This document shows, piece by piece, positions 57,055-64,000 of a stretch of DNA of 64,000 nt (positions are counted from its first letter, which is position 1; every line of letters begins with the position of its first letter). A model generated the notes under the pieces. The model made no database searches, had not been told where the DNA came from, and worked only from the letters and a program-made list of their open reading frames with translations. Source of the stretch: JADKAV01 sp963733395 (GTDB lineage Bacteria > Actinomycetota > Actinomycetes > S36-B12 > UBA10799); the NCBI GenBank assembly GCA_963733395.1, contig CAVTCZ010000017.1, positions 62,001-126,000 of the forward strand, read 5' to 3'. Made by a program: the position numbers and the translations under genes.

Positions 57055-58317
57055 TCAGTCCGCGGGCGGGCCCAGTCGCAGGGTGACCGTGGCGCCACCC
57101 TCCGGCCGGTGGGTCACGGCCAGGGAGCCGCCGGACGCCTCCGCCAGTCGGCGGGCGATGGACAACCCCAGCCGGGTCGAGCCCACCTTGTCGCGCTCGG
57201 TGAGGTCGAAGCCGGGTCCGCGATCCCACACGCTCACGGTGACGAACCCGCCGTCGCTGCCCACCGTGACTCCGAAGTCCGTCCCCTCGTCGGTATGCAG
57301 GAAGACGTTCTGGAACAGGATGTCCAGCGCGGAGGTGAGGTCGTCCTGCGTGAGGCGCACCGGCAATTGCGCGGTGGGGATGTCCTGGTCGAACCCGCGG
57401 TCTTGGTCCTCTGCCAGGACCTGCCAGAACTGCACGCGCTCCCGTACCACCGCAGCGGCATCGCAGCGGGCCTGCAGGCCTTCCCGGCTGGGGCGGCGGG
57501 CGGTGGTGATGATCTCGTCGACCATCCGGTGGACGGAGGAGAGATCGTCCTGCAGTCGTTCCTGGATCTCCGGGTCGCTCACCGCGTCCACGTCCACCGA
57601 CAGCACGGTCAGTGGGGTGCGCAACTGGTGGGCGAGTTCGGCGGTGTACTCGCGCTCCTCGTGCAGCAGTTCCTGGACGCGACCAGTCAGCCGGTTCAGC
57701 GCGACGCCGACGTTCTCGATCTCGGTGATCGACGATTGCGGTGCGCGGGCGGTGAGGTCGCCGGCAGCCACCGCGTTGGCGGTCTCCTCCAGATCGCGCA
57801 GCGGGGCGACCGTCCGCCGCGCCAGCCACCACGCGGTGCCTCCGGCCAGCGTGAGCAGCACCATGGAGACCGCGCCCAAGGCGGCCAGTCGGGGCAGCAG
57901 CCCTTCGCGCAACTGCTCCGGGGTGAGCGTGACCAGGACCGCGCCGAACTTGTCGTCGAAGTAGGCCGGAGCGGTGACGTAACCCCAGCCATCCACGACG
58001 TCCGACGCGGTGCCGCCCCGCAAGGCGGCTGCCACCGCCCGCTGTGCTTGGGGCGGGTTGCTGCCGACCACCTCGCCGTCGGTCCCGTACAGCGTGACCT
58101 CGCCACGGTGGTCGGTCTCCGGGGGCATGATCAGATCCTCGCCGTCGCGCCCCGACTGCTGTTGCCACTCGTTGGCCACCGCCCGGGCCGTAGCCGCCGC
58201 CTGGCTCAGCTGATCGGCCTGGACGATGTCGCGGGCGGCCAACGCCAACGGAACGACCAGCGCGATCAGAGCTGAGGCGCACACGGCCAGGCCGAAGATG
58301 ATGAGCCGGCGATACAC
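57055..58317 (-). CDS. Two-component sensor histidine kinase
   Basis: A 420-residue membrane kinase: helix 1 at about 5-28, an extracytoplasmic sensor of about 110 residues, helix 2 at about 143-165, a HAMP domain (TVAPLRDLEETANAVAAGDL), HisKA with phospho-acceptor His230 in ELAHQLRTPLT, and a HATPase domain with DILFQNVFLHTDE as N box, WDRGPGFD as G1 and LGLSIARRLAEASGG as G2. The GTG start directly abuts the response-regulator stop. The sensed signal is unknown. Confidence 0.92.
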   Translation of the reverse strand: MYRRLIIFGLAVCASALIALVVPLALAARDIVQADQLSQAAATARAVANEWQQQSGRDGEDLIMPPETDHRGEVTLYGTDGEVVGSNPPQAQRAVAAALRGGTASDVVDGWGYVTAPAYFDDKFGAVLVTLTPEQLREGLLPRLAALGAVSMVLLTLAGGTAWWLARRTVAPLRDLEETANAVAAGDLTARAPQSSITEIENVGVALNRLTGRVQELLHEEREYTAELAHQLRTPLTVLSVDVDAVSDPEIQERLQDDLSSVHRMVDEIITTARRPSREGLQARCDAAAVVRERVQFWQVLAEDQDRGFDQDIPTAQLPVRLTQDDLTSALDILFQNVFLHTDEGTDFGVTVGSDGGFVTVSVWDRGPGFDLTERDKVGSTRLGLSIARRLAEASGGSLAVTHRPEGGATVTLRLGPPAD

Positions 58318-59023
58318 CTAGGTCGTCCCGGCTTCTGCCTGGGAGTCCTCCAGCATGATGCCCACGCCCCGATGCACGTGCAGGAAGCGTGGCGCTTCGA
58401 CGTCGTCACCGATCTTGCGCCGCAGCCACGACAGATGGACATCCACAGTCCGGGCACTGTCGGTGCGTTGCCACACCTCCCGGAGCAGTTCCTTGCGGCT
58501 GACCACGCGACCGGGGTTCGCAGCCAGATAGGCGAGCACGTCGAACTCGAGCCGGGTGAGATCCAGCGGCCGGCCGTCGATCTCAGCGGTGCGGCGGGCA
58601 GGATCGACATTCAGCCCGCCCACCCGCAAGCGGGTGCGGATGCGCCTCGTCGTCGGCGCCGGCACCGGCCCGGCGCAGCACCGCCCGGATGCGGGCTTCG
58701 AGGTGGGCGGGGTCGTAGGGCTTGACCACGTAGTCGTCGGCTCCGGCATCGAGCAACTCGACGATCAGGCCTTCGTCGTCACGCGCGGTGGCCACGATCA
58801 CCGGCACCTGGCTCGCGGCGCGGATCATGCCCAGCAACCGGTCGCCGTTGATGTCGGGCAGGCCCAGGTCGAGGATCACTGTCTCCGGGTTCTGGGTGAG
58901 CAGCATCTGCAGCCCCGTGAGCCCGTCGGGGGCGGTGTCCACGGCATGTCCACGGGCCAACAACGCGCGGGTCACGGCCGAGCGGATGCCCGGGTCGTCC
59001 TCGATCAGCAGCACGTGCACCAT
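58318..59023 (-). CDS. OmpR-family response regulator (one frameshift)
   Basis: About 234 residues: receiver domain with the acidic pocket EDD at 8-10, phospho-acceptor Asp52 in ILDLGLPD and conserved Lys in DDYVVKPYD, then a winged-helix DNA-binding domain with LTRLEFDVLAYLAANPGRVV and TVDVHLSWLRRKIG. The frame breaks at the CC of 58645-58646 in the interdomain linker; dropping one base joins GADDER to IRTRLRVGGL. It abuts the kinase gene, and its start overlaps the 3-prime end of apbE by 19 bases. Confidence 0.92.
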
Positions 59024-59970
59024 GCCTCGCAGCCTACGCGCGGGCCGCGAGTCGGCTGCGGTACCAACGGCCAGCGTCCGACCACCTTCTCGGTCTCGCC
59101 GACGAACCAGGCGTCGAGGCCCATCGAGTCGATCCATGCCGGGCCTGCGGGTCCCTGCACGAGAGCCGCCGTCGCCGCCGCGTTGGCGCCCGCGGCCTGT
59201 GCCGCCAACACGCTCACCGACGACCAGCAGGTGCTGGCCGGGCGGCCGCTGCGGGGGTCGATGATGTGGTGCCCGCCGTGCCACGAACGGTGTCCCAGAC
59301 CGCTGGTGGCCAGCGCCGCGTCGACGAGTTCCACAGCGCGCGGTTCGACGCCCGGTCGGTCGGGGTCGGCGGACACGGCCCAGGGAGTGCCCGGGCTGAT
59401 CACCCGCAGGTCGCCACCCATGTTGGCGATGGTGTCGAAGCCCGTGGAGGCGTGCGTGATCTTTGCCAGCCGGTCGGCGAGCCAGCCCTTGGCCACCGCC
59501 CCGACGTCCAGCGAGGAACCAGCCGGGATGCGCACCCGCGCCTGCGTCCGGCCCGCTCGGACCTCGATCTCCTGCCAGCGGGCCGCAGTCGGCAGGCCTT
59601 GTGCCGAGGAGTCCTGCCCGGCCCACCGGTCGTAGCCGGCTGCAACCACGTGTCGTCCCAGCAGTGGGTCGACCAGGCCGCCGGTCGCGTCAGCCGCCTC
59701 GAGGCTGGCGGTCAGCACCGCGACGAAGTCCCAGGAGACCTCGGTCCAGTTCCCGTCGTTGCGGTTGATCTGCGACAGCTCGGAATCGGCGCGGAACCTG
59801 CTGGCCAACCGGTCCAGGCGATCCACCTCGTCGTGCAGGAGGCGGTCCAGCCACTGCTGCAGCCCGGGTGACGCGCCCCGCACGGAAAGCCAGAGTTCGG
59901 TCTTCCAGGTGCGGTAGCAGGCGCTGGTCTCATCGATCACTCCTCCAGCGTGGCTGGTTGTCGGCTTCAA
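59005..59970 (-). CDS. apbE: FAD:protein FMN transferase (ApbE family)
   Basis: A 321-residue flavin transferase that attaches FMN through a phosphoester to Ser/Thr of target proteins. Motifs: ASRFRADSELSQINRN, the SSLDVGAVAKGWLADRLA core, IANMGGDLRV and the HIIDPRSGRPAS loop. No signal peptide is seen, so it acts in the cytoplasm unless the start is downstream. No Dxx[S/T]GA[S/T]-type acceptor protein is evident nearby. First gene of the run apbE, regulator, kinase, mtaD-like. Confidence 0.88.
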   Translation of the reverse strand: MKPTTSHAGGVIDETSACYRTWKTELWLSVRGASPGLQQWLDRLLHDEVDRLDRLASRFRADSELSQINRNDGNWTEVSWDFVAVLTASLEAADATGGLVDPLLGRHVVAAGYDRWAGQDSSAQGLPTAARWQEIEVRAGRTQARVRIPAGSSLDVGAVAKGWLADRLAKITHASTGFDTIANMGGDLRVISPGTPWAVSADPDRPGVEPRAVELVDAALATSGLGHRSWHGGHHIIDPRSGRPASTCWSSVSVLAAQAAGANAAATAALVQGPAGPAWIDSMGLDAWFVGETEKVVGRWPLVPQPTRGPRVGCEAWCTCC

Positions 59971-60091
59971 TGCGCAGACATGCGCTGGTCAAGTCCGCGC
60001 CCGCCCGACTTGACGTGGATTTGACGTTGGCTTGGGTAAAGCCGATCGCGGTTGGCCCCGACACTGGGGGTAGAGGGAAGTGAGGTTCACA

Positions 60092-60445
60092 ATGCGAGCG
60101 TTCCTGGCATGGACCGTGGCTGCCGCCGTCAGCGTGCTGCTCGGCGTCGCTTTGTACTCGACGAGTCTGCAGGGCTCGACGACTGGGTACCAGGAGGCGG
60201 TGATGTCCCCCAGGCCCGTCCCGACGGTGGTCAAGACGAAGACGAAGATCGTGCGCAAGCCCGCCAAGACCAAGGTTGTCTACGTACCGCAACCGGTGGC
60301 GCAATCGGTCACCCCGAACACGGCGCAGCAGCCGGCGACCACGACCCAGCAGCGCACGACCCAGTCCATCCCGGTCGCCTCGGATTCGGATCACTCATCC
60401 GCCGAGGAGCGCGAGTCCGAGGAGCGCGAGAGGGATGACGACTGA
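60092..60445 (+). CDS. Small membrane-anchored or secreted protein with Lys/Thr-rich and acidic tail
   Basis: A 117-residue protein with one N-terminal helix (MRAFLAWTVAAAVSVLLGVA) and no clear cleavage site, followed by a basic stretch VVKTKTKIVRKPAKTKVVYV, a Gln/Thr/Ser-rich segment and a highly acidic tail SAEERESEERERDDD. No family recognised. ATG 60092 has GAGG six bases upstream; a GTG at 60080 is in frame. Two TTGACG words (60010, 60021) lie upstream in the gap it shares with divergent apbE and may be regulatory. Low-complexity design suggests an envelope linker. Confidence 0.65.
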   Translation: MRAFLAWTVAAAVSVLLGVALYSTSLQGSTTGYQEAVMSPRPVPTVVKTKTKIVRKPAKTKVVYVPQPVAQSVTPNTAQQPATTTQQRTTQSIPVASDSDHSSAEERESEERERDDD

Positions 60446-60480
60446 GGCGGATCCGCCCGCGTGGCCCATCTGGGCACTTG

Positions 60481-60566
60481 GTGAGCGGATGTCCCGTGGT
60501 GAGCGGTTGTACCGGGGTTTCCGCTAACGAACGGGACGGCTTCTCACCAGCGGCACAACCGCTCAC
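60481..60566. repeat. GTGAGCGG palindromic repeat
   Basis: GTGAGCGGTTGT (60499-60510) pairs perfectly with ACAACCGCTCAC (60555-60566) across a 44-base loop; a second forward arm GTGAGCGGATGTCCCGT stands at 60481. The loop contains CGCTAACGAACGGGACGG, a word shared with the dgt-dnaG gap. Confidence 0.7.
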
Positions 60567-60680
60567 GGCGGTACGCCGACAAGTCGCGTGGACACCTCGC
60601 ACCACGCGGGAACTCGAAGAGCCTACGTGTGTTGGCTGGTTCGGGCTGATGCGGCGCGGCCGTGGTCGCCCTCGACACCT

Positions 60681-60766
60681 GGCGCTACCGGGGAGAGATG
60701 CGTACACCCGGGAGAGAAGATCACGCCGCCTATCTCTCCCGGGTGTACGCATCTCTCCCGCCTGCG
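60681..60766. repeat. Perfect 27-bp stem palindrome (CCCGGGAGAGA family)
   Basis: The left arm (60691-60717, starting GGGAGAGATGCGTACACCCG) is perfectly complementary over 27 bases to the right arm (60733-60759), with a 15-base loop. Each arm itself contains GGGAGAGA twice. The flanks match the degenerate copy at 18473-18557. The rest of the 634-base gap 60446-61079 shows no gene I can support, only this, the repeat at 60481 and a terminator at 61036. Confidence 0.85.
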
Positions 60767-61035
60767 GTTTGCGCGGCCGGCGCACGGTCCGACTGGAGCC
60801 CAGTCCGCGGCTGGTCATCCGCGGACTCATTGGCCGCTTGTTGCCGTTCGTGCAGAGCGTTGGGGCTCGTCACGCGACGAACGGGAACATCGGGCACAGA
60901 CGGCCACACCCTGCACGAACGCCCACAAGCGGCCCGCCTCGGGTGTTCGTGAGCAGGAGTCGGGGTCGGGCATGAACCCGCAGGCAACCGGCCGCCTCGC
61001 CGCTGACCCCGTTCAACCGCCCCCACGGCACGACA

Positions 61036-61068
61036 GAAGGGGCACGCCCGGTGTGGACGTGCCCCTTC
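61036..61068 (-). terminator. Hairpin terminator for the small secreted-protein gene
   Basis: GAAGGGGCACG (61036-61046) and CGTGCCCCTTC (61058-61068) form a perfect 11-bp stem with an 11-base loop, 12 bases beyond the minus-strand stop at 61080. No T-run. Confidence 0.7.
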
Positions 61069-61079
61069 GTCGAGGGGGA

Positions 61080-61379
61080 TCAGGAACGGCGGGAGCGGTA
61101 CTTCCGCTTCACCTTCTTCTTCGTGTGCAGGACCTGCGGCGCCGCGGCGATCGACGCCGACGCGGCGACCCTGCCGCTGCGGTGCACGACCAACGGGCTC
61201 TTGACGGACGCCCGGGTCAGGTGCGCGACGGGCGCATGGGCGACTCCGGCGACGCCGGCCGGCTCAGCGGGAGCTGCAGCCTCAGCGGGTGCGGCCGCCA
61301 CCACCAGACCGGACCCGACGAGGGCGGCGGTGGCTGCGGCAACGGTACGGGTGGTGTTCTTCTTCTGCGGTGTGTCCAT
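61080..61379 (-). CDS. Small secreted basic protein
   Basis: A 99-residue precursor with a typical Sec signal peptide: MDTPQKKNTTRTVAAATAAL, then GSGLVVAAAPAEAAAPA with an AxA-type cleavage site near residue 36. The mature part is Ala/Val/His-rich and ends in a very basic tail KKKVKRKYRSRRS. No family recognised; it might bind nucleic acid or acidic wall polymers, but nothing shows that. A terminator hairpin follows. Divergent from the hydrogenase cluster. Confidence 0.7.
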   Translation of the reverse strand: MDTPQKKNTTRTVAAATAALVGSGLVVAAAPAEAAAPAEPAGVAGVAHAPVAHLTRASVKSPLVVHRSGRVAASASIAAAPQVLHTKKKVKRKYRSRRS

Positions 61380-61662
61380 GTCTCCACCCTGCAGCGGACC
61401 CGTGTAAGCCCGCGCCCAGCGCAACGTCAAGAAACGGTTGCACCTCGCGGCACCCCGGCGAAGGCGAGGCTGGCCTCAAGCTCTCCGTACCCAAACCGGA
61501 CGAATCGGCATCCGGGTCACCCGAGTTGGGCTGAATCCGTGATTCCTCGGCCGATTGCGTGGACAAGAGACCAGCATCTTTCGGCAGGCTTGGGAACCGT
61601 CCAGGGCCGCCACCCGAGGAGGCACGCATGACCGTATCCACTGGTCCGGGGGTGTGCCGCCC

Positions 61663-62187
61663 GTGACCGCTGAGATCCCCACCGACACCGACGCCCTTGC
61701 GGCGATGCTGGCCGACCCGGAGATCCGCGAGTCACTGGCCGTCATCGTCGCGAATGCCCCCGCCCTTGCCGCGCTGGCCTCCATGTCCACGGCCTTGCTG
61801 CAACGAGGCCCGGAGATCGCCGACAACATCAACGGGGTGGTCCGCGATTTGCGGGAGACCAGCGAGGACTCCCACGAACTGGGCAACCTCCGCGACGCTG
61901 TCACCGCGTTGAGCACGCTGGCGCCGCTGACCAGCACCCTGGCCGAGCGCAAGGACACGATCCAGGGGTTCCTGGACTCGCCGATCCTGCGGCCCGAGAT
62001 CATCGACGTGGTCGGGAACCTGGGCGAGGCGGCACTCGAGGCGGACCAGCAGACGAAGGGCCGCCAGGTCGACTCCGGCGGCGTGTTCTCGCTCATGCGC
62101 CAGCTCAAGGATCCCGACATCCAGGAGACGCTCAGTTTCCTGCTGTCGTTCGCCCGCGTTTTCGGTGCCCGGCAGCGGAGCTCCTGA
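61663..62187 (+). CDS. DUF1641 domain-containing protein of the hydrogenase cluster
   Basis: A 174-residue, mostly helical protein. The C-terminal block GGVFSLMRQLKDPDIQETLS followed by FLLSFARVFGA fits the DUF1641 signature, and the preceding repeats of ALxxLxxLxxxL type predict amphipathic helices. DUF1641 proteins sit beside hydrogenase and formate dehydrogenase genes. The gene precedes hypAB by four bases and leads the operon. It could correspond to a membrane-associating scaffold subunit such as HucM of the mycobacterial Huc complex; that is inference from position only. GTG start chosen; an earlier start in frame is possible. Confidence 0.72.
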   Translation: MTAEIPTDTDALAAMLADPEIRESLAVIVANAPALAALASMSTALLQRGPEIADNINGVVRDLRETSEDSHELGNLRDAVTALSTLAPLTSTLAERKDTIQGFLDSPILRPEIIDVVGNLGEAALEADQQTKGRQVDSGGVFSLMRQLKDPDIQETLSFLLSFARVFGARQRSS

Positions 62188-62191
62188 ACCC

Positions 62192-63223
62192 ATGCACGAA
62201 CTGTCGATCGCACATGCGGTGGTCTCCACGGTCACCGACGCGCTGCCGGACCCGCAGGCGCGGGTGACCCGGGTGCGGCTGCGGATCGGCAGGCTGTCCG
62301 GGGTCGTGCCGCAGGCGTTGCACTTCGCCTACGACGTCGCCACGGCCGGGACCCCGCTGGCGGGATCCACCCTGGAGATCCAGGACCTGCCGGTGATCAT
62401 CAACTGTCCGACCTGTGGCGAGCAGGAGCTTCCGGGCATCCGTGACTTCACCTGCGGTGTCTGCGGACAACCCTGTGGGGACATCGTCGGCGGGAAGGAA
62501 CTCGAGGTCGCGGACGTGACGTTCGACGACTCCCGGCCCACCGACCGCCTGCGGGAAGGGGTGCTGGCCAAGAACGACCTCCTGGCCGACGGTCTGCGCG
62601 GCTGGTTCACGGTCAACGGCGTCAATGTCAGCAACTGGGTGTCGAGCCCGGGCAGCGGTAAGACCGCACTGCTGGAGGCCGTGCTGGCGGCGGCCGTCGA
62701 GCGGGGGCTGGGCGCTGCGGCGCTGGTGGGCGACTGCGCCACCGACAACGATGCGAAGCGACTTGCCCGGTCCGGGGCCAAGGTCCGGCAGATCATCACC
62801 GACGGCATGTGCCATCTCGAGTCGGACATGGTGTCCGCGCACCTCGAGGGCTGGGAGATGTCGGAACTGGACCTGCTGGTCATCGAGAACGTCGGCAACC
62901 TGGTCTGTCCCACGGGCTACGACCTCGGCGAGGACACCCGGGTGGCGCTGCTCAGCGTGACGGAGGGCGAGGACAAGCCCCTGAAGTACCCAGGGTTGTT
63001 CAACTCCGCGGACGTGGTCGTCGTGACCAAGACGGACATCGCCGACGCTGTCGAATGGGACCGCGAGCAGGGGTTGGCCGCGATCCGGCAGATCGCCCCC
63101 GACGCGATCATCCTCGAGACCTCCGCCCGCACCGGCGTGGGCGTGTGGGCACTACTGGACGTACTCCTCGATTCCGGGGACACACAGACCGAACCCACCA
63201 TTTCGATGCAGGAGGCGACATGA
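62192..63223 (+). CDS. Fused hydrogenase maturation factor HypA-HypB
   Basis: A 343-residue fusion inserting nickel into the [NiFe] active site. Residues 1-112 are HypA: MHELSIAHAVV with nickel ligands His2-Glu3, and the zinc site Cys72, Cys75, Cys88, Cys91. Residues 120-335 are HypB: VLAKNDLLADGLRGWF, P-loop SSPGSGKT (151-158), GDCATDNDAKR, the metal-site pair Cys207-His208 in DGMCHLE and Cys239 in NLVCPTGYD, and TKTDIAD as G4. The Cys/His-rich N-terminal leader of ordinary HypB is replaced by the HypA domain. No frame break lies between the two parts. It overlaps the hydrogenase small-subunit gene in ATGA. Confidence 0.9.
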   Translation: MHELSIAHAVVSTVTDALPDPQARVTRVRLRIGRLSGVVPQALHFAYDVATAGTPLAGSTLEIQDLPVIINCPTCGEQELPGIRDFTCGVCGQPCGDIVGGKELEVADVTFDDSRPTDRLREGVLAKNDLLADGLRGWFTVNGVNVSNWVSSPGSGKTALLEAVLAAAVERGLGAAALVGDCATDNDAKRLARSGAKVRQIITDGMCHLESDMVSAHLEGWEMSELDLLVIENVGNLVCPTGYDLGEDTRVALLSVTEGEDKPLKYPGLFNSADVVVVTKTDIADAVEWDREQGLAAIRQIAPDAIILETSARTGVGVWALLDVLLDSGDTQTEPTISMQEAT

Positions 63224-64000
63224 CGTCAGTGCTTTGGTTCCAGGGAGGGGCATGCAGCGGCAACACGATGTCGTTCATCAACGCCGCCGAACCATCCGTG
63301 GTCGATCTGATCGTCGACTTCGGCCTGGAGATCGTCTACCACCCCACCCTGTCCGGCGAGATCGGCAAGGCCGCGCAGGACATCTTCTGGGCGTACGCCA
63401 AGGGTGAGAAGGAGATCGACATCTTCGTCTACGAAGGCTCGGTCATCGAGGGTCCGGAAGGCAGTGGCCGGTTCGACATGTTCGCCGAACGCCCGATGAA
63501 GGACTGGGTGGACGACATCGCACCCAAGGCCGGCATCGTGGTGGCGATCGGGGACTGCGCCACCTACGGCGGTCTGCCGGCCGTTCCGCCGAATCCCTCG
63601 GACTCCCGCGGCCTGCAGTTCGACCGCGGCGGCAAGCGTGGTGGCTACCTCGGCCCGGACTTCGTGAGCAAGGCGGGGCTGCCGGTCATCAACATCCCGG
63701 GTTGTCCGGCCCACCCGGACTGGATCAGCCAGATCATCGTCGCGCTGGCCGCCGGCCGCGCCGCCGACCTGGCTCTCGACGAGTTCCAGCGGCCCAAGAC
63801 CTTCTTCACGTCGTTCACCCAGACCGGTTGCACCCGGGTGCAGTTCTTCACCTACAAGCAGGACCCGCCCAGTTTCGGCGAGGGGATGCGCACCGGGTGC
63901 CTGTTCTACGAGTTCGGCTGCCGCGGTCCGATGACGCACTCGCCGTGCAACCGGATCCTGTGGAACCGGCAGTCGTCGAAGACCCGGGCGGGCCACCCCT
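63220..64000 (+). CDS. [NiFe]-hydrogenase small subunit, group 2a (Huc-type), truncated by window end
   Basis: The first 260 residues of the electron-transfer subunit. The start MTSVLWFQGGACSGNTMSF, without a Tat signal, and the blocks WVDDIAPKAGIVVAIGDCAT, IPGCPAHPDWI, SFTQTGCTRVQFF, EFGCRGPMTHSPCNRILWN match the mycobacterial high-affinity hydrogenase Huc (group 2a). The first cluster motif is CSGN, lacking the second Cys of the common CxxC; this fits the [3Fe-4S]-only chain described for Huc. RBS GGAGG at 63211-63215. Expected role: oxidation of trace or atmospheric H2 to feed the respiratory chain. The catalytic large subunit should follow beyond 64000. Confidence 0.93.
   Translation, partial: MTSVLWFQGGACSGNTMSFINAAEPSVVDLIVDFGLEIVYHPTLSGEIGKAAQDIFWAYAKGEKEIDIFVYEGSVIEGPEGSGRFDMFAERPMKDWVDDIAPKAGIVVAIGDCATYGGLPAVPPNPSDSRGLQFDRGGKRGGYLGPDFVSKAGLPVINIPGCPAHPDWISQIIVALAAGRAADLALDEFQRPKTFFTSFTQTGCTRVQFFTYKQDPPSFGEGMRTGCLFYEFGCRGPMTHSPCNRILWNRQSSKTRAGHP

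Noticed and set aside
2474..58646. Genome-wide programmed +1 frameshifting as explanation for the broken frames
   Set aside because: The sites share no slippery codon, stop context or downstream structure. What they share is a base repeated once too often, including dense clustering in one gene. Sequencing or assembly error explains this better.
61380..61500. Cyclic-di-AMP (ydaO) riboswitch before the small secreted protein gene
   Set aside because: Such riboswitches often precede actinobacterial secreted proteins, but the conserved GACAGCTAAC-like core is missing.

Overview
The window reads as chromosomal DNA of a high-GC actinobacterium (class Actinomycetes). The gene order is the conserved actinobacterial block: TIGR03960/TIGR03936, rne, rplU-rpmA-obgE-proB-proA, nadD-LCP-rsfS, leuS, degV, comEA-comEC, holA-lepA-rpsT, hemW, hrcA-dnaJ-rsmE, phoH-ybeY-era, recO-uppS, glyS-dus, dgt-dnaG. 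GTG starts, four-base ATGA or GTGA overlaps and -10 boxes placed 6-7 bases before a start codon (leaderless transcripts) are frequent. A CIRCE operator precedes hrcA, and the first gene is a homologue of mycobacterial Rv2466c, which fits a mycothiol-using lineage. I cannot name a genus. No rRNA, IS element, phage or CRISPR array was seen; there is one tRNA, tRNA-Ala(GGC).

Layout: 1-6105, thiol oxidoreductase, radical-SAM pair and RNase E/G. 6259-13681, ribosomal proteins L21/L27, ObgE, proline synthesis (proB, proA), NAD synthesis (nadD), an LCP-like protein, RsfS and a phosphatase. 13696-18886, CBS-pair protein, tRNA-Ala, SGNH hydrolase, leuS and a 944-base stretch without a convincing gene. 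18887-28406, DegV, PlsY, the ComEA/ComEC DNA-uptake pair, HolA, LepA, S20 and a long-chain acyl-CoA ligase. 28729-41715, HemW, two proline-rich membrane proteins, the hrcA-dnaJ-rsmE-HIT-phoH-ybeY-CNNM-CDA-like-era operon, a badly frameshifted AI-2E family permease, recO and uppS. 41734-50806, an orphan ZnuA-like lipoprotein, glyS, dus, ydcF, dgt, dnaG and two small proteins. 50796-59970, accessory metabolism: a CoA-disulfide-reductase/rhodanese fusion, GNAT, GH3 glycosidase, and a minus-strand run apbE, response regulator, histidine kinase, MtaD-like deaminase. 60092-64000, two small secreted proteins and the start of a [NiFe]-hydrogenase cluster: DUF1641 protein, a fused HypA-HypB maturation factor and a group 2a (Huc-type) small subunit cut by the window edge.

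Two features cut across the window. First, fourteen otherwise well-conserved genes carry frameshifts, 27 sites in all. At 26 of them removing one base from a short run restores the frame; eight fall within 772 bases of the AI-2E gene. This looks like over-called runs in the assembly rather than decay, so I annotate those genes as full length. Second, many intergenic gaps hold palindromic repeats of several families, each built from paired forward and reverse arms, including a perfect 27-bp stem at 60691-60759. These repeats and the HypA-HypB fusion are the least ordinary things here.
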